Shown here: piece by piece, positions 30,193-37,865 of the stretch
Numbering within the stretch: the first letter of the stretch is position 1
How the letters are laid out: each line of letters starts with the position of its first letter
NCBI GenBank assembly: GCA_017428945.1
Contig: JAFRPW010000033.1
Location: forward strand, 21,192-85,191
Reading direction: 5' to 3'
DNA: 64,000 nucleotides
Source of the DNA: Bacteroidales bacterium
GTDB lineage: Bacteria > Bacteroidota > Bacteroidia > Bacteroidales > UBA932
Translations under genes and position numbers: made by a program
The notes under the pieces: model-generated
What the model was told of the DNA's origin: nothing
The model's database searches: none
What the model saw: the letters and a program-made list of their open reading frames with translations, nothing else

Positions 30193-32397
30193 TTAAAAAC
30201 TCAGACTGGTCTTGAACATGAAATTCACAGGCGGCTGAGGATATACTCCCATACCGGAATAAACCGTATCTGAGGCCGGATCGTAGCTCTCCCACCTCCA
30301 TCCTGAGGCGTAGTAGAGGTTATTCAAAAGATTATTGACATAGGCAGAAACAGTGAGCACAGACCTGCCTATTTCAAAAGCCTTGCTTGCCGAGAGATTG
30401 ACCGTCGCATAGGCCGGTATTGCCATCTCTTCCCTCATGGAGTTATCCACGAACTGCTTCCCCACATACTTTACATCGGCAGCAATCACGGCTCCTGCAC
30501 ACGGCACAACGGACAGTCTTGCCATACCAACCACGGATGGAGACAGAAGCATCGTGGTCTTTCCGTAATGTACGGGATGCGTATCGGAATAGTCCTCGAA
30601 AGGCACGTAAGCGGTATAATCGGCAATCTGGTTAAGGGAGAGGGTGGCGTTGGCATCGGCGGTGAGCCACGGCAGGGCCTTCCAGGAAAGCGAGGCCTCC
30701 AGTCCCCTTCTCCACGCACGGGGCACATTCTCCTTTATCGCGTATCCGGACGATGACAGCCTTCCCGTCTCCAGCAGCATATCCCAGTATTCCATCAGAT
30801 AGAGGTTGGAAGTGGCGGAGAAGGCCTTCCCTTCGTAGGACCATCCAAGCTCCAGGTCCAGCATCTTTTCCGGGACGATGTCTGCCCCTTCGCCCTTTAT
30901 GTTCTCCTTGATGTCGCCACGTCCGGGTTCGCGGTGACCGAAGGCCAGGGAAAGGTAGGTCTTCCAGGGGCCGGAAGCAACCGTGACGCCGGCACGGGGG
31001 TTGAAAAAGTTCCAGAAGCGGCTGTAGTCAAAAATATCGGCAGGATTTGAACCATACTCAAGCCAGTCGTCGTCCTTTCCGGAAAGCGTGTATTTAACGC
31101 CTCTGTACTGGAGGTCCGCATATGCTGTGAGCCACGCCAGAGGTGAGTACTCGGCCCTTACGAAAGAGCCGATATCGTATTTGAGGCCGTCGGCGCGATA
31201 CCAGTCGTCCTGGCCATAACCGGGCTGCTGGTCACCGAATGCCTTTACCCAGAGGACCTCTCCCCAGTGGCCGCCGCGGTGACGGGAGATGTTGACCCCG
31301 CCCGTGATATTCAGCGCATCGGTCCTGTACCTGAGGTCGGAGTTAAGGACCAAGAGGTCGTTGTCCATGAGCTTGCGGTAAGTGAGGTCGCTCTTTGCCG
31401 GAGCGGTACCGGAAGGATCGCTTATGCCATAGTTCTTCAGCTTCTTGTTCCGCTTGTAATACTCGTCATAGCCGTCCCCGCGCGTATAGTTGAGCGTGGT
31501 AGCCCAGGCAAGGTTCCCACTTAAGGCACGGGTGTAGTTGAGCTGAAGATGGTGCTGGGCGTAATTGTCCGTCTGGTTGGGATAATAATAGGTATTGCCA
31601 AGGTCGTCATAGTACTCTCCGGCTCCGTTGTAGGTGCGGTCCTTATTGTATTGTTCCAAGTCTATTCCGTCCCAGGTGATGCCGCTTCGCTGCTTTCCCA
31701 TAAGGTATGTAAACCTGAGGGACTGTCCGTTTCCAAGCCACCCAAGAGCCATGAAAGCGCTCTGAGACTGGACGAAGGCATTGCGGATATATCCGTCCGT
31801 AGTGCCCCTGGAATAGGCCACGGAAGCATACAGTCCCTTGTCGCTGAGCCCGGAAGAGCCGGAGACCGTAGATATAAAAGTATCGTACGACCCCATACTC
31901 AGCTCGGCTCTGGCCCAAGGGTCGGGTGAGACGAATGCGGTATTCATGTTGATGCTTGCGCCAAAGGCACCTGCTCCGTTTGCACTGGTTCCAAGGCCTC
32001 TCTGAACCTGGACGCTGGAAATGAGCGCCGTGAGCGAGGGAATGTTCACCCAGAAGACTTCCTGGGACTCGGCATCGTTGAGGGTGATGCCGTTCAGGGT
32101 CACATTTATCTGTGAGCCTTTGCTGCCGCGGATAGTCATGGCGGAGTTGCCAAGGCCGGTTCCGCCTTCGTTGTACGTAACCACGGACGGCAGCAGGTTC
32201 AGCGCCATGGGCAGCGACGCCTGTGGATCGGCCGCCCTCAGGGCATCCTTGCCGACATTAGTGTAAGTAACCGGGGTTTTCTTGCCCGCCCTTGAAGCGG
32301 AAACAACAACTGAATCAAGGCGTTCCACTTTTTCCTGCTGCGCGAACGCCAGCGCAGACACGGCAGCGCACGCTGCCACAAGCAATAGTCTTTTCAT
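30193..32397 (-). CDS. TonB-dependent outer-membrane receptor, thiamin uptake (TPP-riboswitch controlled)
   Basis: A 734-residue receptor. A signal peptide (1-19, ending AFAQ) is followed by a TonB-box-like region (RLDSVVVSASRAGKKTP), a plug domain with NLLPSVVTYNEGG and RGSKGSQINVTLNGI (about 45-160), and a 22-strand barrel ending in ...MFKTSLSF with a terminal Phe. A TPP riboswitch fills the leader, so the cargo is very probably thiamin or a thiamin precursor, like the OMR1 receptors described for Bacteroidota. The ATG lies only 3 bases after the aptamer, so ligand binding should hide the start region. No inner-membrane thiamin transporter is in the window. Confidence 0.88.
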   Translation of the reverse strand: MKRLLLVAACAAVSALAFAQQEKVERLDSVVVSASRAGKKTPVTYTNVGKDALRAADPQASLPMALNLLPSVVTYNEGGTGLGNSAMTIRGSKGSQINVTLNGITLNDAESQEVFWVNIPSLTALISSVQVQRGLGTSANGAGAFGASINMNTAFVSPDPWARAELSMGSYDTFISTVSGSSGLSDKGLYASVAYSRGTTDGYIRNAFVQSQSAFMALGWLGNGQSLRFTYLMGKQRSGITWDGIDLEQYNKDRTYNGAGEYYDDLGNTYYYPNQTDNYAQHHLQLNYTRALSGNLAWATTLNYTRGDGYDEYYKRNKKLKNYGISDPSGTAPAKSDLTYRKLMDNDLLVLNSDLRYRTDALNITGGVNISRHRGGHWGEVLWVKAFGDQQPGYGQDDWYRADGLKYDIGSFVRAEYSPLAWLTAYADLQYRGVKYTLSGKDDDWLEYGSNPADIFDYSRFWNFFNPRAGVTVASGPWKTYLSLAFGHREPGRGDIKENIKGEGADIVPEKMLDLELGWSYEGKAFSATSNLYLMEYWDMLLETGRLSSSGYAIKENVPRAWRRGLEASLSWKALPWLTADANATLSLNQIADYTAYVPFEDYSDTHPVHYGKTTMLLSPSVVGMARLSVVPCAGAVIAADVKYVGKQFVDNSMREEMAIPAYATVNLSASKAFEIGRSVLTVSAYVNNLLNNLYYASGWRWESYDPASDTVYSGMGVYPQPPVNFMFKTSLSF

Positions 32398-32400
32398 GTT

Positions 32401-32470
32401 CCTTACGACGGTATGAACCGTATCAAGTTATGAGGGTATATTCTCAATCAGGTATTTCCTGATACCCCTG
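32401..32470 (-). promoter_or_regulatory. TPP riboswitch (thi box) of the TonB receptor gene
   Basis: On the minus strand the conserved TPP-aptamer blocks appear in order. A 5' CAGGGGTATC is followed by the TTGAGAATATACCC block (like CTGAGA...TACCC), then ACTTGATACGGTTCATACC and GTCGTAAGG, like ACCTGAT...GGATAATACCAGCGTAGGG. The aptamer fills the gap between the cyclotransferase stop and the receptor ATG. A missing separate U-tract terminator and the closeness to the start codon point to control of translation initiation. Confidence 0.86.
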
Positions 32471-32474
32471 TATT

Positions 32475-33230
32475 TCATTTCTTCTTTTTTTCTAATTCTA
32501 TTTTGTACAATCTGGGCCAATACTTACCAGTAATATAAATATTGCCTTTATCGTCTGCGGCAATGCCGTTGAGGACGTCTGTGTCGGGCTTTTTCAATTC
32601 TTCCGGGAGGATGCCGGAGCAGTCTATTGTGGCTTCTACCTTGCCTGAGGAGGGATTAATGATGGCAATGATGTCATAGGTGTAGACGTTTGCCCAGATC
32701 TTGCCGTCTATCCACTCAAGCTCGTTTAGATAGCGGAGGGGGCGGTCTTTAAGGGTGACCCTGAGGCGCTTTGTAACCTTCAGGTCCTTGTCCAGGAAAT
32801 AGAGCATGGAACTGCCGTCGCTGGCTATGAGCTGTCGGCCGTCCGTGGTGAGCCCCCAGCCCTCGCGAGGGTAGCCGATGGAGCCTTTGTACTCGAGGGT
32901 ACGGGCATCGTAGCGGAAAGCAACCTTGTTTGTCCAGGTGAGGATGTAAAGGTCATCGTCCAGAACTACCGAGCCCTCTCCAAAGTACTTTGAAGACAAT
33001 TTCTTGGAAACGATGGGCTTTCCGGTCTCAAGGTCTACGGTGCGGATGCTGCTCTCTCCCCACTGGCCGGTGGTCTCATAGAGAGTGCCGTCATGGAAGA
33101 AAAGCCCCTGGGTGTATGCACGGACATCGTGCGGGTACTCCCCCACTACCTTTGCCTTGTACTCCTTCACCTGCGCGCTGGAGCATGCAGAAAGGCAGAA
33201 GAAGGCAAGTATGAGCAATCGAAATCGCAT
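32475..33230 (-). CDS. Glutaminyl-peptide cyclotransferase family lipoprotein
   Basis: A 251-residue beta-propeller protein of the plant/bacterial-type glutamine cyclotransferase family. A lipoprotein signal ends LSAC with C16. Family segments include FFHDGTLYETTGQWGESSIR, YILTWTNK, GYPREGWGLTTDG, LNELEWIDGKIWANVY and VLNGIAADDKGNIYITGKYWP. The enzyme would convert N-terminal Gln to pyroglutamate on exported proteins. The open frame extends 64 codons further upstream into rnpB, but the ATG at 33230 begins the lipoprotein signal and lies 8 bases after the promoter box, so the longer start is rejected. Confidence 0.88.
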   Translation of the reverse strand: MRFRLLILAFFCLSACSSAQVKEYKAKVVGEYPHDVRAYTQGLFFHDGTLYETTGQWGESSIRTVDLETGKPIVSKKLSSKYFGEGSVVLDDDLYILTWTNKVAFRYDARTLEYKGSIGYPREGWGLTTDGRQLIASDGSSMLYFLDKDLKVTKRLRVTLKDRPLRYLNELEWIDGKIWANVYTYDIIAIINPSSGKVEATIDCSGILPEELKKPDTDVLNGIAADDKGNIYITGKYWPRLYKIELEKKKK

Positions 33231-33237
33231 TATGATA

Positions 33238-33265
33238 CAAAGGTAAGAATTTTTGCGTAAATTTG
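33238..33265. promoter_or_regulatory. Overlapping divergent promoters of rnpB and the cyclotransferase gene
   Basis: TACCTTTG on the minus strand (33245 to 33238) and TAAATTTG on the plus strand (33258-33265) are only 12 bases apart. Each -7 box lies within the -33 spacer region of the other, so the two polymerases should compete for the same DNA. Confidence 0.6.
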
Positions 33266-33272
33266 CAGCCAC

Positions 33273-33620
33273 AAAATGGTGGGACGATCTGTCGCGGCGT
33301 CGTGTTCCAGGGCCCCCGTCATATCCGGAACACTTCGCTGAGGAAAGTCCGCACAGGACAGGGCACCCGTCTGCGGAAAGCGCAGCAGGGAGTAATCTTT
33401 GGCAAGCGGTAACAGAAAACAACCGCCCGAAAGGGTAAGGGTGAAAACGCGAGGCAAGAGCTCACGACTGTTTGTGGCAACACACTCAGGGTACCGCCCA
33501 CGGGCCTGCAAGACCAAATATACCGGTAGATTCAGGGCTGCCCGCTCTTTGCCGGGGGGTAGGTTGCGAAGATAAATGTCAGATTTAAAAACAGAAAGCG
33601 GCTTACGGCCCCACCATTTT
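33273..33620 (+). ncRNA. rnpB: RNase P RNA, class A
   Basis: The 348-base RNA has the universal core blocks: GAGGAAAGTCCGCACAGGAC (about 33340-33359), ACAGAAAACAACCGCC (33412-33427), GGGTAAGGGTGAAAACG, AGGCAAGAGCTCACGAC, and the 3' ACAGAAAGCGGCTTACGGCC (from 33591). The ends pair as P1 (AAAATGGTGGG at 33273-33283 with CCCACCATTTT at 33610-33620). It is the catalytic RNA that trims tRNA 5' ends. The promoter box TAAATTTG ends 7 bases upstream. Confidence 0.95.
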
Positions 33621-33634
33621 TTATAACACCCACT

Positions 33635-33739
33635 AAATGTAAAAGGTTCGGTTTTTTATGCCGAACCTTTTACATCATATAGCCTACAGGGCGGTTTTAT
33701 GTAAATGGTTCGGTCATTTTTTCCGAACCTTTTACATTT
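33635..33739. repeat. Double-hairpin palindromic element, copy A, between rnpB and pgi
   Basis: Two perfect or near-perfect hairpins in series. TGTAAAAGGTTCGG (33639-33652) pairs with CCGAACCTTTTACA (33661-33674), and ATGTAAATGGTTCGG (33699-33713) pairs with CCGAACCTTTTACAT (33723-33737). An unpaired linker of about 24 bases separates them. Copy B at 37293-37397 is its reverse complement, with about seven mismatches over 104 positions. It lies between two convergent genes and could act as a bidirectional terminator. Confidence 0.85.
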
Positions 33740-33745
33740 GCGGCC

Positions 33746-35083
33746 TTATAGCCTTGCCTGAATTGCCTTTGTGGCCTCTTCGTAGCCAGGCTTCTCAAGC
33801 AGGGCGAACATGTTCTTCTTGTAGGCCTCGACACCGGGCTGGTTGAAAGGGTTCACGCCAAGGGTGTAGGCGCTGATGCCACAGGCAAACTCAAAGAAGT
33901 AAAGGAGTGCGCCGAGGTTGAAGGCGTCCACCTTCTCGAATGCCACCTGGAGCTGCGGAACGCCGCCGTCGATGTGGGCCAGGACGGTTCCAAGCTCTGC
34001 CATGTGGTTGCAGTGCTCCACGTGCTTGCCGGCAAGGAAGTTGAGCTGGTCAAGGTTCTGGTCATCGGCCTCGATGACAACGGAGCGCTGTGCTTTCTCC
34101 ACGTGGAGGACGGTCTCAAACATGACCCTGGAGCCTTCCTGGATGAACTGGCCCATGGAGTGGAGGTCTGCGGTGTTGTTTACGCTGGCGGGGAAGATGC
34201 CCTTGCCGTCCTTGCCCTCGGACTCTCCGTATAGCTGCTTCCACCACTCTGCCACGTAGGTAAGCTTGGGATTGTAGTTCACAAGGATTTCCGTGCTCTT
34301 TCCATACTCTGTGTGAAGGAGGTTACGCATTGCGGCATAGACAATTGCAGGGTTGTCGGAATACTTCTTTGCAAGGGCTTTCTCTGCTTCTTTTGCACCT
34401 TCCAGCAGGGCTTTTACGTCCAGGCCGGCGGCGGCAATGGGAAGAAGGCCCACGGGAGTGAGCACGCTGAAGCGGCCGCCCACGTTGTCCGGAACCACGA
34501 AGGTCTTGTAGCCTTCCTGGGTGCTCAGGGTCTTGAGTGCACCCTTCTTTGCATCCGTGATGGCCACGATGCGGATGGCGGCCTCCGCCTTTCCGTAACG
34601 CTCCTCTATGTACTGCTTCACGATGCGGAAAGCAACGGCCGGCTCTGTTGTGGTGCCGGATTTGGAAATGACGATGCAGGCCACGTTGCGCTCTGCGGCA
34701 AGGTCCATAAGTTCTGCAAGGTATTCCTCAGAGAGGTTGTTTCCTGCAAAGACAACCTCGGGGGCATCCTTTTTCTTGAGCTGCTTAGCAAAATTGTGGC
34801 TCAGGGCCTCGATGACGCACTTTGCTCCAAGATAGCTGCCGCCGATGCCTATTGCTATCACAAGGTCAACACCCTTGGTGTTCCACTGCTTGCAGATATC
34901 GTCTATGTCCTTGAGCATGGAGGCGGGAACCTCAGAGGGGAGGTGCTTCCAGCCAAGGAAGTCGTTACCTGCACCTTTCTCGCTTTCAAGGACATCGAAT
35001 GCGTCCAGGGCCTTCTTTACATAAGCATCATACTTGGCGGCATCCACAAAGGAAGCGCAGCCTTTCACGTCAACTTTTACCAT
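33746..35083 (-). CDS. pgi: Glucose-6-phosphate isomerase
   Basis: A 445-residue short bacterial-type PGI. It has IGIGGSYLGAKCVIEAL (phosphate loop), VISKSGTTTEPAVAFR, VGGRFSVLTPVGLLPIA and GQFIQEGSRVMFETVL with a catalytic Glu region, plus the C-terminal NPFNQPGVEAYKKNMF. It interconverts glucose-6-phosphate and fructose-6-phosphate. The promoter box TATATTTG (35128 to 35121, minus) gives a leader of about 33 bases and overlaps the end of the upstream radical SAM gene. Confidence 0.96.
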   Translation of the reverse strand: MVKVDVKGCASFVDAAKYDAYVKKALDAFDVLESEKGAGNDFLGWKHLPSEVPASMLKDIDDICKQWNTKGVDLVIAIGIGGSYLGAKCVIEALSHNFAKQLKKKDAPEVVFAGNNLSEEYLAELMDLAAERNVACIVISKSGTTTEPAVAFRIVKQYIEERYGKAEAAIRIVAITDAKKGALKTLSTQEGYKTFVVPDNVGGRFSVLTPVGLLPIAAAGLDVKALLEGAKEAEKALAKKYSDNPAIVYAAMRNLLHTEYGKSTEILVNYNPKLTYVAEWWKQLYGESEGKDGKGIFPASVNNTADLHSMGQFIQEGSRVMFETVLHVEKAQRSVVIEADDQNLDQLNFLAGKHVEHCNHMAELGTVLAHIDGGVPQLQVAFEKVDAFNLGALLYFFEFACGISAYTLGVNPFNQPGVEAYKKNMFALLEKPGYEEATKAIQARL

Positions 35084-35129
35084 AATGATTTATAGAGTTT
35101 ATTATTTTGTTCAAATCATACAAATATAA

Positions 35130-36200
35130 TCATTTTTTGGATTCATTGGCACAGAGAGTCTTGTGATAATGGCACTGGAGCAGTTCTGCGTGCTCTCCGT
35201 GATGGTTGTGCATGCCGTTGCCAAGGCAGTTCTTCCACTCCTTACACTCCGCGCAGATGCCTGTCCGAGCCCAGCTGCGGTCACGGAAAGGCTGGAAACG
35301 TTTTTCCCAGACCTCGTAGAAATTGTCCTGATAGATATTCCCCTGTGAGAACCTGTCCCTGTCTATGTTGGGGCAGGCGCATATTCTGCCGTCGATGAGA
35401 ATTGATGCGATGTTCACTCCCGCATGGCAGAAAAACCGCACCTGGCGCACCTTCTCCTCATACTTGCCAAGGTATCCTTCGCAGCTGAAAGTAACGGTCA
35501 TGGGACCGCCCTGCTCACGTTTGGCCTTTATGAATTCCATCAGCGTAACAAACTCCTGGTCTAGAAGATGCATGTCCGGATCAGATGCCGCGCGGCCAAT
35601 GGGAATAATTGTGAAAAGGCGCCACTGCTTTACTCCCATCCCGGAAAGTAGGCTGTAGATGCTTTCCAGCTGGGAAAGGTTGCGTTTGTTCACGCAGGTG
35701 ACAACATCGTAAAGAAGACGGGGATCGGCAGCAATGATGCCGATGGCCCTGACCGCCCTACGGAAGCTCCCGGGAATGCCGCGCATCCAGTCGTGGCTGT
35801 CTTCAAGGCCGTCCAGGCTAACCGTAACGGCCCCCATTCCCGCTTCCATAAGCTTCCTGTGCATGGCCTCATCGTAAAACCAGCCGTTTGTTACCATGCC
35901 CCAGCTGAATCCGCGGCGGAGTATCTCACGTCCGGCCTCAGCGATGTCCGGCCTCATGAGGGGTTCTCCGCCGGTGAGGACCACGTTGAAATCTCCCGGC
36001 TTTTTCACTTTGGGAATGGTGTCAAGGGCCCGCAGGAAGTCCTCCAGCGGCATGTCCTTTTCCTTTACTGCCATTCCGCAGTCGCTCCCGCAGTGGCGGC
36101 AGCGGAAATTACAGCGTGTGGTGCATTCCCAGAAGAGGTAATTCAGTTCGTGGACTTTGGTTTCATAGTCCCTGAACATGCGGAACAGCAGAGGATTCAT
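35130..36200 (-). CDS. Radical SAM enzyme of the rSAM/lipoprotein system
   Basis: A 356-residue radical SAM protein. The CX3CX2C cluster is C30, C34 and C37 in ECTTRCNFRCRHCGSDCG, with an extra C26. GGEPLMRPD follows as the SAM-binding segment, then SLDGLEDSHDWMRGIPGSF. A SPASM-like C-terminal part has CHAGVNIASILIDGRICACPNIDRDRF and CAECKEWKNCLGNGMH, likely for auxiliary clusters. The layout, divergent from a small lipoprotein gene, matches the described but functionally unknown rSAM/lipoprotein pairing of Bacteroidales. It probably modifies a peptide or lipoprotein; the substrate is not established. Confidence 0.84.
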   Translation of the reverse strand: MNPLLFRMFRDYETKVHELNYLFWECTTRCNFRCRHCGSDCGMAVKEKDMPLEDFLRALDTIPKVKKPGDFNVVLTGGEPLMRPDIAEAGREILRRGFSWGMVTNGWFYDEAMHRKLMEAGMGAVTVSLDGLEDSHDWMRGIPGSFRRAVRAIGIIAADPRLLYDVVTCVNKRNLSQLESIYSLLSGMGVKQWRLFTIIPIGRAASDPDMHLLDQEFVTLMEFIKAKREQGGPMTVTFSCEGYLGKYEEKVRQVRFFCHAGVNIASILIDGRICACPNIDRDRFSQGNIYQDNFYEVWEKRFQPFRDRSWARTGICAECKEWKNCLGNGMHNHHGEHAELLQCHYHKTLCANESKK

Positions 36201-36210
36201 TATTTTTTTC

Positions 36211-36218
36211 TATTTTTG
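36211..36218 (+). promoter_or_regulatory. -7 box of the rSAM-associated lipoprotein gene
   Basis: TATTTTTG lies 46 bases upstream of the ATG at 36265, in the 64-base divergent gap. A weaker TATCTTG-like box on the minus strand near 36221-36228 may serve the radical SAM gene. Confidence 0.5.
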
Positions 36219-36264
36219 TGCAAGATAATAAAAAAAAGGGATTCTAAAGGTAAAAGTCACGGCT

Positions 36265-36651
36265 ATGAAATTCTTGCATAACATTCTCAAAGGCATTTCG
36301 CTCACTGGCGTCCTGTTTGTCTTTCAAGCCTGCTACGGAGAGCCGTACGACCCTCTCCTTCGTGAAGGCGGAATGGCGCCAATGTCTTTTACCCTTGTCT
36401 CTCACGCAGACGGCAAGCCCATCGAGGGCGTAAAAATCTCTGCAAGTGCCTGGAAGACAGATGACGGCAAGCAGGTTATCGGCACCACCGGCGCCGACGG
36501 CAAATGCACCGTTAACATCCCTTACCTCAGGAACAACGAAGGCCCGTACATCCGTTTTGAGGACCAGGACAAGAAATTCGCCGTAAAGGACACCACCCTT
36601 GCAGACCTCAGGGAACGCGATATCCTGGTGAAAATGGACCCCAAGTTATGA
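36265..36651 (+). CDS. Putative lipoprotein of the rSAM/lipoprotein system
   Basis: A 128-residue exported lipoprotein with a lipobox-like FQAC (C23) and the sequence CYGEPYDP immediately after it, a feature of this family. The remainder is one beta-sandwich resembling a carboxypeptidase-regulatory domain (FTLVSHADGKPIEGVKISA, GTTGADGKCTVNIP). A single internal Cys lies in DGKCTV. Families of this type occur next to the radical SAM gene and are suspected, not shown, to be its substrate. The stop codon overlaps the next start (ATGA). Confidence 0.8.
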   Translation: MKFLHNILKGISLTGVLFVFQACYGEPYDPLLREGGMAPMSFTLVSHADGKPIEGVKISASAWKTDDGKQVIGTTGADGKCTVNIPYLRNNEGPYIRFEDQDKKFAVKDTTLADLRERDILVKMDPKL

Positions 36652-37283
36652 GAGCGCGTTTTCTGATTATAACCTGCCTGTGCCTTGCATCTGCCTTTTC
36701 TGCCGGCGCCCAGCAGGAGCAGTCGGCATATCCTCAGTTCCAGAAGTCATATTCCATAGAACTGGGCACCGGTATCCAGCCTTTTTATATGAATTCATGG
36801 ACCGCTCCCTCCGGTTTGGTAAAGGACAGATTAGCCGCCAAAGGCCAGAGACCTGCATCGCCTTATTATTATCCTGTGCTAAGTCTTACGGGAGTCATGA
36901 GAATATCCCGCAGGAGCGAGCACATCCTTACTTTTGGCTCTACATGGTGTCATCATCAGGTGATGCAGTATGCAGAGTCCGGGGGAGTTGACCCAGAGGG
37001 TAAGCCTCGTTACAATACAGCAGAGAAGGGTACGCTTGTGGGCTGGATGGACTCGTCACCGCAATTCTCCCTTACCTGGCAGTGGCGTCACCTCTGGACT
37101 CCCGAAAGGAAAGTGGTCCTTTATACCGGAGTGGGCCTGGGGCTATGTATGGAGTTCGTACCCATTCCTGACGTGACGCCTGTCGGACTGCGTTTTGGCG
37201 GAACTCACCTTTACGGCTTTGCAGAACTCACATTAGGCCCTGTTGCCACTCTGGCCCACGGAGGGCTGGGATGGCGGTTCTGA
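36648..37283 (+). CDS. Outer-membrane beta-barrel-like protein of the rSAM/lipoprotein module
   Basis: A 211-residue exported protein with a signal peptide (to about residue 21, AGAQQ). The rest alternates hydrophobic and polar residues in short strands (SYSIELGTGIQPFYM, VVLYTGVGLGLCMEF, LRFGGTHLYGFAELTLGP) and ends GLGWRF with an aromatic C terminus, as in small outer-membrane barrels. I do not recognise a named family. Translational overlap with the lipoprotein gene ties it to that module. It ends just before repeat copy B. Confidence 0.66.
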   Translation: MRARFLIITCLCLASAFSAGAQQEQSAYPQFQKSYSIELGTGIQPFYMNSWTAPSGLVKDRLAAKGQRPASPYYYPVLSLTGVMRISRRSEHILTFGSTWCHHQVMQYAESGGVDPEGKPRYNTAEKGTLVGWMDSSPQFSLTWQWRHLWTPERKVVLYTGVGLGLCMEFVPIPDVTPVGLRFGGTHLYGFAELTLGPVATLAHGGLGWRF

Positions 37284-37292
37284 AGTCCTATC

Positions 37293-37397
37293 AATGTGAA
37301 AGGTTCGGAAAAAATGACCGAACCTTTTACATAAAACGGCACTGTAGGCCATATAACGTAAAAGGTTCGGCATAAAAAACCGAACCTTTTACATTTT
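37293..37397. repeat. Double-hairpin palindromic element, copy B, between the barrel gene and recX
   Basis: This is the reverse-complement counterpart of copy A. The two hairpins are built on GAAAGGTTCGG/CCGAACCTTTTAC (37298-37331) and GTAAAAGGTTCGG/CCGAACCTTTTAC (37358-37392). It sits in a convergent gap, and its last base falls in the recX stop codon. The pair encloses pgi, the radical SAM gene, the lipoprotein and the barrel gene. Confidence 0.85.
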
Positions 37398-37861
37398 CAG
37401 ACTTCGGAGCCGGCAATGATGGAGTCAACTACCGGGGCTACATGGTCATACTCATACCCACGGGATAGGACGTACTTGAGAAGCTTCAATTTGCACTGGG
37501 GGTCCCCTGCCAGTACCTTATACTTATCTTCCACAAGGCGGCGGAGCTTGGCGTCTGCCTTGGGCGCCTCAATTTCCGCAAGCCCGGCGGCAATGTCATC
37601 GTCAGAAATGCCTTTAGCGCGCAGCTGGAAGCGTATCTTCACCGGGCCCCAGCCCTGCAGGGAAGACTTTTCGTGGGCGAAGGCTGAGGCGTAGCGGGCG
37701 TCGTCAACGTACTTGTCCGCCTTCAGTGCGGCAACTACACGTGCGGCCGCGGAAGAGTCCCCTTCCAGGTCCTTCAGGGCCTTGCGGTACATGTCCGAGG
37801 CACAGTACTCTGCACGTGAGCAGAGGCGCTGCAGGCGGGAAAGGCAGGCGGCGTATTCCAT
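37397..37861 (-). CDS. recX: RecX family regulatory protein
   Basis: A 154-residue helical protein with three-helix repeats. The signature DDARYASAFAHEKSSLQGWGPVKIRFQLRAKGI is the core RecX motif. RecX caps RecA filaments and inhibits their growth. The gene is at the end of the rlmN-patatin-recX operon, which is divergent from recA at 41.3 kb, so both partners start from the same intergenic region. The patatin stop lies 4 bases upstream of its ATG. Confidence 0.86.
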   Translation of the reverse strand: MEYAACLSRLQRLCSRAEYCASDMYRKALKDLEGDSSAAARVVAALKADKYVDDARYASAFAHEKSSLQGWGPVKIRFQLRAKGISDDDIAAGLAEIEAPKADAKLRRLVEDKYKVLAGDPQCKLKLLKYVLSRGYEYDHVAPVVDSIIAGSEV

Positions 37862-37865
37862 AAGC

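Noticed and set aside
33231-33422. Longer N terminus for the glutamine cyclotransferase protein
   Set aside because: It would run through rnpB and the promoter; the shorter start gives a proper lipoprotein signal.
33635-33739. Integron attC-like site
   Set aside because: No integrase or cassette array, and the hairpins lack the attC core pattern; the matching copy B in a convergent gap fits a dispersed element better.
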